From contig NC_061508.1 in assembly GCF_022539505.1 (NCBI RefSeq), forward strand, positions 265,676,736 to 265,740,735: a stretch of DNA of 64,000 nt. Direction: 5' to 3'. This DNA is from Lolium rigidum. Taxonomy: Eukaryota > Streptophyta > Magnoliopsida > Poales > Poaceae. This document shows positions 1-11,370 of the stretch, piece by piece; position 1 is the stretch's first letter, and every line of letters starts with the position of its first letter. The notes under the pieces are model-generated. The model did not search any database. It was not told the origin of the DNA and was given only the letters and a program-made list of their open reading frames with translations. The position numbers were made by a program, and so were the translations under genes.

Positions 1-1381
1 TTATGTGAGTTTTGCTGCACCGTTCATCCTTGTGTTTGTTTCAAATAACCTTGCTATCCTAAACCTTGTATCGAGAGGGAATACTTCTCATGCATCCAAA
101 ATACTTGAGCCAACCACTATGCCATTTGTGTCCACCATACCTACCTACTACATGGTATTTATCCGCCATTCCAAAGTAAATTGCTTGAGTGCTACCTTTA
201 AAATTCCATCATTCACCTTTGCAATATATAGCTCATGGGACAAATAGCTTAAAAACTATTGTGGTATTGAATATGTACTTATGCACTTTATCTCTTATTA
301 AGTTGCTTGTTGTGCGATAACCATGTTTACGGGGACGCCATCAACTATTCTTTGTTGAATATCATGTGAGTTGCTATGCATGTCCGTCTTGTCCGAAGTA
401 AGAGAGATCTACCACCTTAATGGTTGGAGCATGCATATTGTTAGAGAAGAACATTGGGCCGCTAACTAAAGCCATGATTCATGGTGGAAGTTTCAGTTTT
501 GGACATATATCCTCAATCTCATATGAGAATAATAATTGTTGCCACATGCTTATGCATTAAAGAGGAGTCCATTATCTGTTGTCCATGTTGTCCCGGTATG
601 GATGTCTAAGTTGAGAATAATCAAAAGCGAGAAATCCAAAATGCGAGCTTTCTCCTTAGACCTTTGTACAGGCGACATGGAGGTACCCCATTGTGACATT
701 TGGTTAAAACATGTGCATTGCAAAGATCCGGTAGTCCAAGCTAATTAGGACAAGGTGCGGGCACTATTAGTATACTATGCATGAGACTTGCAACTTGTAA
801 GATATAACTTTCATAACTCATATGCTTTATTACTACCGTTGACAAAATTGCTTCATGTTTTCAAAATAAAAGCTCTAGCACAAATATAGCAATCGATGCT
901 TTCCTCTTTGAAGGACCATTCTTTTACTTTTATGATTGAGTCAGTTCACCTATCTCTCTCCACCTCAAGAAGCAAACACTTGTGTGAACTGTGCATTGAT
1001 TCCTACAGACTTGCATATTGCACTTGTTATATTACTCTATGTTGACAATTATCCATGAGATATACATGTTATAAGTTGAAAGCAACCGCTGAAACTTAAT
1101 CTTCCTTTGTGTTGCTTCAATGCCTTTACTTTGATTTATTGCTTTATGAGTTAACTCTTATGCAAGACTTATTAATGCTTGTCTTGAAGTACTATTCATG
1201 AAAAGTCTTTGCTTTATGATTCACTTGTTTACTCATGTCATTACCATTGTTTTGATCGCTGCATTCACTACATATGTTTACAAATAGTATGATCAAGGTT
1301 ATGATGGCATGTCACTTCAGAAATTATCTTTGTTATCGTTTTACTCGCTTCGGGACGAGCAGAACTAAGCTTGGGGATGCT
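1..1381 (+). mobile_element. 3' internal non-coding part of Gypsy element 1
   Basis: AT-rich, gene-free internal region of an LTR retrotransposon whose 5' half lies outside the window. It ends in a polypurine tract (AAGCTTGGGGATGC) directly before the LTR. The same sequence appears on the opposite strand at about 17583-18960 (element C) and partly at 37600-38914 (element A), so all three belong to related families. I see no protein-coding content; the short ORFs here are not conserved between copies. Assignment to the Athila-like Gypsy group (Sabrina/Fatima type) is from memory of the LTR ends and the Asp-tRNA-type primer site of the sister copies. Confidence 0.8.
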
Positions 1382-2980
1382 TGATACGTCTCCGACGTAT
1401 CGATAATTTCTTATGTTCAATGCCATATTATTGATGATACCTACATGTTTTGTGCACACTTTATGTCATATTCGTGCATTTTCTGGAACTAACCTATTAA
1501 CAAGATGCCGAAGTGCCGGTTCTGTTTTCTCGCTGTTTTTGGTTTCAGAAATCCTAGTAACGAAATATTCTCGGAATTGGACGAAACGAAGACCCGGGGG
1601 CCTATTTTGCCACGAACCTTCCGGAAGACCGAAGAGCATACGAAGTGGGGCCACGAGGTGGCCAAACCACAAGGCGGCGCGGCCAAGGGGGCCCGCGCCG
1701 CCGCGTGGTGTGGGCCCCTCGTCGGCCCTCCGACTACGCCCTTCCGCCTACTTAAAGCCTCCGTCGCGAAACCCCTGAGGCGAAAAACCACGATACGGAA
1801 AACCTTACGGAGACGCCGCCGCCGCCGATCCCATCTCGGGGGATTCTGGAGATCTCCTCCGGCACCCTGCCGGAGAGGGGATTCATCTCCCGGAGGACTC
1901 TACGCCGCCATGGTCGCCTCCGGAGTGATGAGTGAGTAGTTCACCCCTGGACTATGGGTCCATAGCAGTAGCTAGATGGTTGTCTTCTCCTCATTGTGCT
2001 TCATTGTTGGATCTTGTGAGCTGCCTAACATGATCAAGATCATCTATCTGTAATACTCTATGTTGTGTTTGTCGGGATCCGATGGATAGAGAATACCATG
2101 TTATGTTAATTATCAAGTTATTACATATGTGTTGTTTATGATCTTGCATGCTCTCCATTATTAGTAGAGGCTCTGGCCAAGTTTTTGCTCTTAACTCCAA
2201 GAGGGAGTATTTATGCTCGATAGTGGGTTCATGCCCGCATTGACACCGGGACGAGTGACGTAAAGTTCTAAGGTTGTGTTGTGCTTGTTGCCACTAGGGA
2301 TAAAACATTGGCGCTATGTCCGAGGATGTAGTTGTTGATTACATTACGCACCATACTTAATGCAATTGTCCGTTGCTTTGCAACTTAATACTGGAAGGGG
2401 TTCGGACGATAACCTGAAGGTGGACTTTTTAGGCATAGATGCGGTTGGATGGCGGTCTATGTACTTTGTCGTAATGCCCAATTAAATCTCACTATACTTA
2501 TCATGACATGTATGTGCATTGTTATGCCCTCTCTATTTGTCAATTGCCCGACTGTAATTTGTTCACCCAACATGCTTTTATCTTATGGGAGAGACACCTC
2601 TAGTGAGCTGTGGACCCCGGTCCATTCTTTTAATACTGAAATACAAATCTGCTGCAATACTTGTTTTACTATTTTCTCTCGCAAACAATCATCTTCCACA
2701 CAATTCGGTTAATCCTTTGTTACAGCAAGCCGGTGAGATTGACAACCTCACTTGTTTCGTTGGGGCAAAGTACTTTGGTTGTGTTGTGCAGGTTCCACGT
2801 TGGCGCCGGAATCTCCGGTGTTGCGCCGCACTACATCCCGCCGCCATCAACCTTCAACGTGCTTCTTGGCTCCTCCTGGTTCGATAAACCTTGGTTTCTT
2901 TCTGAGGGAAAACTTGCTGCTGTGCGCATCATACCTTCCTCTTGGGGTTGCCCAACGAACGTGTGAAATACACGCCATCA
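1382..2980 (+). repeat. 3' LTR of Gypsy element 1
   Basis: Starts TGATACGTCTCCGACGTATC and ends CACGCCATCA, about 1.6 kb, colinear with the two LTRs of element C read on the minus strand. Flanking DNA at 2981 (GGGCG) would be one target-site copy; the partner is off window. A GC-rich imperfect palindrome (GGCGGCGCGGCC ... GCGCCGCC) lies at about 1673-1702. Unlike element C, this LTR lacks the 87-bp extension that carries a second primer-binding site. Confidence 0.85.
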
Positions 2981-4015
2981 GGGCGCCACGTGGTATCGAG
3001 GTACACGCGTCTTTGGAAGCAGCCAAACGGAGGACCACACAGATCAGCTGTGGCACATTAAATGTGCGCGGGAGACGAGGGATGTGACCCCCGCTGACAC
3101 TGCCATGTTAGTCACAGTGTGCATGTCACTGACAGGCACATGAATCGAGTTATTCTCGGCTTCACCGAGGAGATCTTAATGACAAAGAAACCGACAAAAA
3201 GAAGCCGGAAAAGCTCTGGTAAGTTCGGTTGTTCGGAGTGGGTCCGGTAAAACACCGGAAAAGTTTAACTTGAAACCGGAATGATCAATCCGGTACGTTT
3301 GGGATAAGAACCTGGCGTGGTCTGTCGGAAGGATCAGCCGGACTGCACTAGCTTCGGGTACTAATGTCGGGGGGATGGCCCCCGGTAGGCCAAGACTATG
3401 GTAAATATGCCATAACATAACGTTCGTTTACCGGATTAAAGATTAATCCGGATGCTCAAAGTTGAGTAAGAACTATGCTAAGTAGGCAGAGACCGGTATG
3501 CCAGGAGGGGTATACCGGAATACGAGAAACAGAAGAGATTAAGATATAAAGGCAAAGATGCCGGAGCTCAAAACTAAGGATACCGGAGATCCGGCATAGG
3601 CTCAACTGTAGCATGTCGGAATTCCAGTCAAAGATTCCTTCAAGGACCAAAGGACAAGATGAGCGAAGCACTTCAGCTTTAGTCGAAGCTCTGACACCAA
3701 CGCTGAAGATGACGTAAAAGATATTGGACGAGGTCATCAGCCTCTGATTAAAGACAGAAGCAGCATCACTGCGGCCAAAGAAGCTTTATAAAGTAGCTCA
3801 GCTCATCAAAGATGCCATTAGGGTTTCTTCCCATGTAACCCACCTCTCCCCTATATAAGGAGAGGAGGGGCACCCCTGTGCGGGACGATCAACACTTGGG
3901 TAGAGGTTTCCACCATGTAATCCGTACGTCTTCAACCTCTGGCCCTAGGCCAAGTTCATCAATACAATCCGGAGTTCTGTCTCTCTTTTCCCTTTAACCT
4001 TCCCCTCACCCGGAT
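2981..4015 (+). repeat. Truncated LTR-like segment with TATA box
   Basis: No gene. CCGG-rich sequence leading to a TATA motif (CTATATAAGG, 3851-3860) and a pyrimidine-rich leader, the layout of an LTR promoter. Both ends appear to be lost: the left end abuts element 1 and the right end joins a Mutator fragment near 4015. The family is not recognised. A plain intergenic promoter is possible, but no ORF follows. Confidence 0.45.
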
Positions 4016-4721
4016 CCTCAAGCGTACATTCGGCCCCAATTTAAGCCATCCCATGGCATCTGCCGTTCCACCATGACGACATGATGCGTAGCTTCGGTTA
4101 TAAGGTATTTCATGGTCCATGTCCTCTTGCGCACAATAAAGATCCAAATCACCAACCTCATTGTCATTGGGATCACCCTCGGACCCGTCGCCCTCGTAGT
4201 CATCATTATATTCTTCCATTGCATCATAATTACCATTGCGAATCGGGCTCGGTGGTTGGTTGATTTCTTGTTGGGTCATGACATCTTGGGTCATCGGAGG
4301 AGAACTACTTGTTGAGATGTGAACATCAGGTTCAACAAACGGGCTCCTACCATGAACTGGGGGTGGCATGCCGGTTCAAGTCCAAGTGTGGTCGCGACGA
4401 TACCTTCTTTGTGGAAAATAATTCGAGAGCATTGTCTTGAGATTCGGCCACCACCTCCTTGTATGCACTCCACCTTTCATCTGAGTTGAGCTTCATTGTC
4501 TTCCAACGATTGTGCATACCAAAAGAAACATTATACCTTCCCTCCAATTCTATGTCATCGGTTGGGCTCATTCATTTCAACTCAATCCTCACTTTCTCCA
4601 CAACCTTGGCATAGTTGGGACTTATTTCAAACACCATCACAACCTCATCGGGGTCTAACTCGACATTGCCTTTCATGAACTTGTCCTTGTCCACATAGTG
4701 GACACTCACAATTCTCACCAT
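4016..4721 (-). pseudogene. Mutator-like (MULE) transposase N-terminal fragment
   Basis: Read on the minus strand from an ATG at 4721, a reading frame resembling the N-terminal region of plant MuDR-type transposases starts MVRIVSVHYVDKDKF and continues with an acidic linker (EGDGSEGDPNDNEVGDLD at about 4150). It is broken by a TGA near 4575 and frame changes near 4350, and it stops at the junction with the LTR-like segment near 4015, so the catalytic DDE part is missing. In intact MULEs this region precedes the zinc-finger and transposase domains. A dead remnant; recognition is from motif memory, not alignment. Confidence 0.55.
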
Positions 4722-5530
4722 CTATAACCAAATTACAACAACCCAAATGCATCAACTATATGTATATTACATGATAACATATACATTTCAACAATAAAAT
4801 AAGAAGATAGAATGGTGGCCAAATAGATCTACGGCTAACCCTAACTACATCTATGTTACTAAATAGATCTAGGGCAACCCTAACTACATCTATGTCACTA
4901 AATAGATCTAGGGCTAACCATAAACTACAAATCTTACATAGACATCACACAAACCACCAATGGACTATACAAGAACAATAGAACATAGAACATGACATCA
5001 ATTTTTCTAGGGTTACCAAGATTTACCAAAATAGAACCAAAAACATGCCATCAATTGAACAAAATGAAGTGGATGGGAGAGAACACCTCTTTGCATCAAG
5101 GGGGACCAAAATCCACCAAAGAAATCTTCAGATCTAGGGGAGAGAGAGGGGGACGCGCCCTGGCTTCTTCCTGGTCGGGGTGTGAGGGGTAAGTGGTAGG
5201 TGGAGGAGATGGGGGCGGCCCATGCGACTTAACATATTCCAAAGGGTAGCGCCACTGCGAGGGGAGTTGAACTTTAAAAGGGTAGCGCCACTCTGAAGGG
5301 AGTTGAACTTCAAAAGGGTAGCGCCGCTACGAATGGAGTTGACCTCGCGAATTGTGGGCCCAGCATCGCCACGCTGGCACAAGTTCAGCGCCAGCGGCGC
5401 CGGCGCTACGTCGAAGACGGTAGCTCCCAGGGGAAAGGCGCTACTAAAAAGGGTCAGATTTTGAATATTTTTCAAAAAGAGGTCAAATTGTGCCGAACTA
5501 TCGAAAAAGGGTCAAATTGGTCGAAATCCA
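4722..5530 (-). mobile_element. MULE 5' non-coding end with tandem repeats
   Basis: This flank lies upstream of the MULE fragment. It holds a repeated CTAGGGCTAACC-type stretch (about 4830-4920), a GC-rich block, and three imperfect units of about 38 bp at 5241-5345 built on AAAGGGTAGCGCC ... GGAGTTGA. The right end (GAAAAAGGGTCAAATTGG, about 5500) may be the terminal inverted repeat. No gene is seen. Boundaries are inferred. Confidence 0.4.
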
Positions 5531-5706
5531 CGACTAGCACGTATCAAGATGCAAATCAAATGGTGTAGGACTTAGCTAAGCACGAAGTTAGTTCTCATCT
5601 AGCTGAGAACTATCAAATACCTTAAATTTAGACATACTTTGACATCTATTTATGGTCAGAGGTGGTTGCGGAGAAACTTAGTTAAATTTGATTTGTGTTA
5701 ATTGGA

Positions 5707-6079
5707 AGCACATTTGATGAACATGAGCATCAATGCTCCCAGTTTTCAAAATATTTAAAAATTGTGTATTTTTGTATCAAAAAATTGTCATATATATTTT
5801 ATGAATACATACACATGTCCTGAATACTTATGTGAATTTTCGGTAGAAATTTCATTGTATTTTGAGCTACATTAAAAAAACAAATTTTTGGCTACGTATA
5901 GGATTAGATATTTGCCAGAAACTTCTCTTTTTTGTATAGCTTAAAATACAACATATTTTTTCTCCAAAATTCCTAGTGTATATTCAAAAAAATTATATGT
6001 ATGTGGGTATTTAATTTCACTTTTTTGAAATCTAAAAAGTATGGTTTTTGAAAACCAGGAGCACTAGTGCTAATGTGCC
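5707..6079. mobile_element. MITE-like inverted-repeat element
   Basis: An AT-rich segment of about 370 bp whose ends are inverted copies: CAATGCTCCCAGTTTTCAAAA near 5730-5750 pairs with TTTTGAAAACCAGGAGCACT near 6045-6065, with further partial matches to CACATT at both extremes. No coding potential. The target duplication is not clear, so the superfamily is left open. Confidence 0.5.
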
Positions 6080-6282
6080 AAAAAATCGGGTAAATTTTAT
6101 TTGTGCATTGTGCTGCTCCGTCAATTTAGATGGTGTGCTTTCCTGTTTAGCTAATTTTAAAAATGCAGTGTCGTGTTAATGTCGTAAAAATTTGATAATG
6201 CATGCACTATACATATTTTTGGACCTCGCTAGGTTCTGGTATATATGATCAGACATTGCATTGCTACATGATGATTCATGTA

Positions 6283-6897
6283 GGACAAAGCAGTGTTGAA
6301 GCTGGAGAAGGACTCCTACTACAATTTTGATGGACTTCTGCTAGGTGAATACGAACATTGTCTCTTGTTGCCTCCAAGTTGAAATAAGACAAAGATGCCT
6401 CGAAGGCGAGATGTGGCCATTGCGAGGGCAAATTCTAATTTTAAGGACTTGGATAGTCCGTACAACCCGCTTGGCCACCCTACCAAGGTCGGCCACCGTG
6501 CCAACATGCGGCGTCCTAAGCGCTAGTGCGTCCAGTTGGAAGAAGATGACTTGTATATGCTCCTCATCTCAAAAGCATTTAGTAAGTACGTTAGCGGGCG
6601 CCCCTTCCCCCTGGTAGTGGAAATCAATTACAGAGCGGGATGCATATGGCCTGTGCATGCCCATCCCTTCAACATGGACACAAACGTCCAATCCAGAGGC
6701 CGTCGCTACCAGAAGGCCAAAGACAACCCCACGCCACCAATTGTCCTCGACAATGGGTGGTATGACCTGCTGATTTCCTTGGCTTGAAGGTGGGTGACTA
6801 CGTGATGTTCAAGGTCACCGCAAACGGGTTCAAGATTACAATGCACGACCGCATCACCTCCTTTCAGAGAGAGGTCACCTGCAATGAACACCCATAA
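6283..6897 (+). pseudogene. B3-domain (REM-like) transcription factor relic
   Basis: A frame opens at ATG 6395 (MPRRRDVAIARANSNFKDL), has an in-frame TAG at 6524, and then reads through a B3-like DNA-binding domain: LLISKAFSKYVSGRPFP, a PVHAHPF strand and LDNGWYD. After a one-base frameshift near 6767 it continues as GLKVGDYVMFKVTANGFKI, ending at TAA 6895. A short exon-like piece (6283-6343, ending before GT) precedes it. The B3 fold binds DNA; plant REM-type members are nuclear regulators. One nonsense codon and one frameshift indicate a dead copy, though the CHG indel problem described in the findings means read errors should be excluded. B3 is a family-level call. Confidence 0.6.
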
Positions 6898-7059
6898 TTA
6901 TCCTTCTTATTTAGCCTTTTCTCGTTGGTCGACCTTTTTTTGAACTTTTGGTGATGATTAACGGGTGTGAGATAGTAGCTCTATGCTAGCTATGTGATGC
7001 GTGTTGAACGGCTTCTCTACTTTCTGTAGCCATTACTGATGATGTAAGTAAAAAACTCC

Positions 7060-7270
7060 TTATAATATGATGCAGTGTCAGGCTAAGCTCTGCATATTTT
7101 CTTGTGTGCGTGTGTGAAAATGAGGTGGGTAAGGTCACTAGGTGCAAGAAGAGGTGACAACATCTCACGCCTTATAATATGATGCATATTTTCTTGTGTG
7201 CGTGTGTGGAAATGAGGTGGGTAACATCACCAGGTGCAAGAAGAGGTGACAACATCTCTCACATGCTCCA
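7060..7270. repeat. Tandem duplication of about 105 bp
   Basis: CATATTTTCTTGTGTGCG with the following GTGTG(A/G)AAATGAGGTGGG and AAGAAGAGGTGACAACATCT occurs twice, at about 7096-7163 and 7185-7256, each preceded by CCTTATAATATGATGCA. It is a local duplication between the B3 relic and the GRF relic. No gene. Confidence 0.75.
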
Positions 7271-7386
7271 CAACCTCTAGCATCTCATGTGTTTAAAAAG
7301 AGATGACAGGAACACCACATGTTGTGCAGAACAAGCCTTCTTCTCTTCCACTCACTCCTTGGAGTTCGAAACAACACATTCTACCA

Positions 7387-7930
7387 ATGTCGAAAAGGAG
7401 CACAGGAAGCTTGTACTTGGAGGACGATCCGTACTACACCGCTCGGCGTCGGTGCTTGGGGCCTCCGATTAGTAGCAGGAAGGCGCCGAGCAACTACGCT
7501 CAAGGTTGTGAATGTACCTTCTACGGCAGGAAGACACCACGCCAGATCTCATAGAGTAACCCTAATCCTGGAAGGAGGTACGACAAGTTAGCTTCAGGCC
7601 AAAGGTAAATCACCATATATTAGGAGCTTCAAAATCCCTTTTCTCGGTGTTTAATTTGCTCTTCTTCTTGTTCCATCTGTGTTAGGGTGAAAAAAATGCA
7701 AGTTTTTCCGGTGGTATGACGAGAAAGTTGAGGTGCTGAGCCCCTTCACGAAGCAACTCATCATTGACCTGCGCGATGCAGTTTGCGATAAGATGGAAGA
7801 GATTTCGTGCTTAGATTTGAACTTGTTGCATCGGAAGGGGAAAGAAGGCATTTGTTTGAGACTGATTTTAATGGTATTGGTTTCAGTAGGTTTAGCAATG
7901 TCTATTGGTAAGATTACGTCTGCACGGTGA
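7387..7930 (+). pseudogene. GRF-type zinc-finger gene relic with C-terminal membrane segment
   Basis: The frame from ATG 7387 (MSKRSTGSLYLEDDPYY) leads into CECTFYGRKTPRQIS, an in-frame TAG near 7552, then NPGRRYDKL. The CxC followed by NPGRRY is the signature of plant GRF zinc-finger proteins. A GT lies near 7604, and a second exon-like frame at about 7697-7930 reads CKFFRWYDEKVEVLSPF and ends in a hydrophobic stretch (LILMVLVSVGLAMSIG) before TGA. That layout, zinc finger then charged helix then membrane anchor, matches a large family of small grass proteins of unknown role, many of them in transposon-rich DNA. The premature stop (likely TGG to TAG) suggests a pseudogene. Not tied to a named gene. 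Confidence 0.55.
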
Positions 7931-8617
7931 GCTCAGCAGCATGTCTTTGTCCTTGAACAAACAAGATCATCACTTTTGTCCCTAGTGAGGTAGCAAAAGA
8001 AAAGGCAAAACCATACTAGATCATGAATTTGTTGTCACTACCCAATCATTAAAACCATGCTACTCAATCTAATACACAGATCACCCCACACACGGTCTTG
8101 CATAGATGTTGGATCATAACAAATATTTAAGAACGGGGTACATAGTATGCATATATCAATACATCTTGCACATAATATGATCAGAGCTCATAGCACAATA
8201 TCATAGAATAAGGATCCACCACATAGGTATTACAGATATGGCCATAATCATGTAGGGCATCTCATATGGCACTAAGAACTATGAAGAACATGAGAGAAAT
8301 AGATCAAGCTACTGTCACAAACCCGTAGTTCAGAGGTGGACTACTCCCCTTGATCATGGTGATGATGATGAAGATGTTAGGAAAGGTATAGATCCCTCCG
8401 GTGGTGATCCCGGCGGAATTTCCCCCTCAAATATTCGCTGTTGCAGTCTCTATTTTCGTGTTTCTATCTGCTGCAGCGCTCTCCTCCCGACAACTCTTCG
8501 GGGCCATATATATAATGATGTTTAGGTCAAAATACGTCGGTTAGCGAAAGAATCAAGTGGATTGGATGGTCGACGGCCTAAAGAGGGTGGGTGGCGCGCC
8601 CTGCATTTTTTGGGTGT
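7931..8617 (-). repeat. LTR-like fragment, unclassified
   Basis: No ORF of note. A low-complexity region with a GATGATGATGAAG stretch and a GGTGATCCCGGCGG motif, resembling a truncated LTR tail on the minus strand. It ends at the GCCAC (8618-8622) that is the left target-site copy of element C. Family unknown. Confidence 0.3.
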
Positions 8618-9339
8618 GCCACTGCTGGCGTGTAGTTGACGTGGGAGTTAGAAATCTTTGTGGTGTATCTTTTCTTCAGTTCCCCGGCAACGGCGCCAGA
8701 AAATATGCTTGATGGCGTGTATTTCACACGTTCGTTGGGGAACCCCAAGAGGAAGGTATGATGCGCACAGCAGCAAGTTTTCCCTCAGAAAGAAACCAAG
8801 GTTTATCGAACCAGGAGGAGCCAAGAAACACGTTGAAGGTTGATGGCGGCGGGATGTAGTGCGGCGCAACACCAGAGATTCCGGCACCAACGTGGAACCT
8901 GCACAACACAACCAAAGTACTTTGCCCCAACGAAACAGTGAGGTTGTCAATCTCACCGGCTTCGCTGTAACAAAGGATTAACCGTATTGTGTGGAAGATG
9001 ATTGTTTGCAGAGAAAACAAGTAAAACAAGTATTGCAGCAGATTTGTATTTCAAGTATAAAAGAATGGACCGGGGTCCACAGTTCACTAGAGGTGTCTCT
9101 CCCATAAGATAAAAGCATGTTGGGTGAACAAATTACGATCGGGCAATTGACAAATAGAGAGGGCATAACAATGCACATACATGTCATGATAAGTACGAAG
9201 TGAGATTTAATTGGGCATTACGACAAAGTACATAGACCGCCATCCAACTGCATCTATGCCTAAAAAGTCCACCTTCAGGTTATCGTCCGAACCCCTCCAG
9301 TATTAAGTTGCAAAGCAACAGACAATTGCATTAAGTATG

Positions 9340-10504
9340 TGTTATCACCAGATTTTGGCCAAATCAGGAGATGGGCCGTAAGGAAGATGGGCTTAGAAGA
9401 TTACATATGGAAGATCTCTGAAGCGGCCTTGCACGAAGAGTTTGGGCTAGATTGCCCGTGTATCTGTAATATAGTAGATCGCATCTTAGATTAAAAGATA
9501 GAGTTTAACCCGTGCACGGTTAGGTGCACGCCTGAATTAGAAAGTCCCCTGGACTATAAATATGTATCTAGGGTTTATGAAATAAACAACAACCAACGTT
9601 CAACACAACCAATCTCGGCGCATCGCCAACTCCTTCGTCTCGAGGGTTTCTTCCGGTAAGCACCATGCTGCCTAGATCGCATCTTGCGATCTAGGCAGCA
9701 CAAGCTTATTACGTTGTTCACGCGTTGCTCGTGCTGAAGCCTTTTTGATGGCGAGCAACGTAGTTATCTTAGATGTGTTAGGGTTAGCATTGTTCTTCAT
9801 ATCATATGCTGTCGTAGTGCAACCCTTATACATCTAGCCGCCCTTACACCTATCTTAGGTGTAGGGCGGCACCCCGCTTGATCATTGTTTAGTAGATCCG
9901 ATCCGTTACGGTTGCTCCTTGTTCTTCAAGGATTAGTTTAATATCCGCAATAGTTAGGCCTTACAAAGGGTTGGAGGATCCAGCGGCGTGTAGGGTGGAG
10001 TTTGCTAGCCCTAGACAGGATGTTCCGGGGAACAACCTCGTGTTGGTTTTTAGGCCCTGTCTAGGATCGGCTTACGGTCACCGTACGCGAGCGCGAGGCC
10101 CAATCGTGAGTAGGATGATCCGATTATGCGGTGAAAACCCTAAATCGTCGTAGATCGCTTTAGCTTTATCTTGATCAAGCAGGACCACCATATATTCGTA
10201 CACCTCGTACGAATCATGGGTGGATCGGCTCTTTGAGCCGATTCACGGGACAACTCTGAGCCGATCGAGGCTCGTATTTAACGTTTACGTGTATGCCATG
10301 CAGGAAACTAAGCGAGGCATCATCCAACACCTTCTCGACCGGGTATAGGTCAGGTGGCATGCCCTTGCGACGGCATCGGACGTGTGACCGGGAAGGCTTT
10401 GCGGGCCGTCGCTCCGAGGGACCAGGGCCAGCCGCAGCCACTGAGTTGTTCCCGGCTCTACGGTGTTGCCGGTCGCTGCCCGCCGGTGGGTTTCGACCGC
10501 AACA
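9340..10504 (+). repeat. 5' LTR of element B
   Basis: Begins TGTTATCACC and ends CGACCGCAACA; near identical to 15442-16604. Carries ACTATAAATATG (about 9552-9563) as a possible TATA box and short inverted repeats such as TCGGCTCTTTGAGCCGA (10214-10230). The sequence after the LTR (CATTCCGGCTCGCCCGGTG) should be the primer site; I do not assign the tRNA. Confidence 0.88.
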
Positions 10505-11370
10505 CATTCCGGCTCGCCCGGTGGGACAATCTTCGACATCCACCGCATCGCCATCTACATCCGAGATGGCGGAAAGCACTCCGGTCAAGTACGAGGATCG
10601 ACCGACGAGCTCAAGAAGAAGCATGACGAGATCAAGGCAGTCCTCGAAGCCGGCCTCATCGGCTCTTTCCACGTGAACCCGCTCCCATGGCTTCAGGTGG
10701 AAGGGGTTCTCACCGAAGGCGCGCTCGATGGAGTGGACCTGTCCGCCCCGTCGGAAGAACGCACCGAGTCGCGGCGTCGGGGAGATCAACTTCATGGTGG
10801 CTCATTCGCTGCACCGCCACTCGAGAGCCTGGTGAACACGTTGGAGCGTGTCGCTCCGCGCGTGATCCAGGAAATCATGAGCCATCGGTATTCTCCGTCG
10901 GGGCCAGCTGCGGGGACTTACAAGGGGAGATGCCACTCCGGTCCCGTCCACCGCTGCCGTTCGCGTTGGCAGCACCGAAGTGCCGAACTCATCGGCATAC
11001 GTCGTCTACAAGATTGGTGGTGACCCTAGTGACTACCAATTCCTACCGAGGCGCCCAAGGAGATCCCGCACGGATACACGTGCGCATACGTGCCGGACTG
11101 CAGTAGCTCGGGCACTCTCGAACCGAGCTGCAACAGCAGGGGTCTCCGGAACGAGCGGGAGGAACGTCGGGAGCAGATCTTGAGAAGCAAACGTGGTTAG
11201 CTAAGTACGCCACTCCGACAAACCTCCAGAGCTCAGCTCCTGCAGTTGGCTCAGAACTGGAAAAGCAAGCATGGCTGGCTAAGTATGCCACCTCGGCGAA
11301 TCTTCAGGGTTCGACACCTTCAGCCATCACCGCGGATCAGATTTGTACAATTCCGAAAGATCGGTTCGGC

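Noticed and set aside
8710..8710. Element C LTR end at CACGCCATCA (8710 and 21344)
   Set aside because: No target duplication fits these ends; the GCCAC copies fit the ends 87 bp further on.
10214..10795. 193-codon minus-strand ORF
   Set aside because: Runs across the 5' LTR and leader of element B and is not preserved in the matching 3' LTR.
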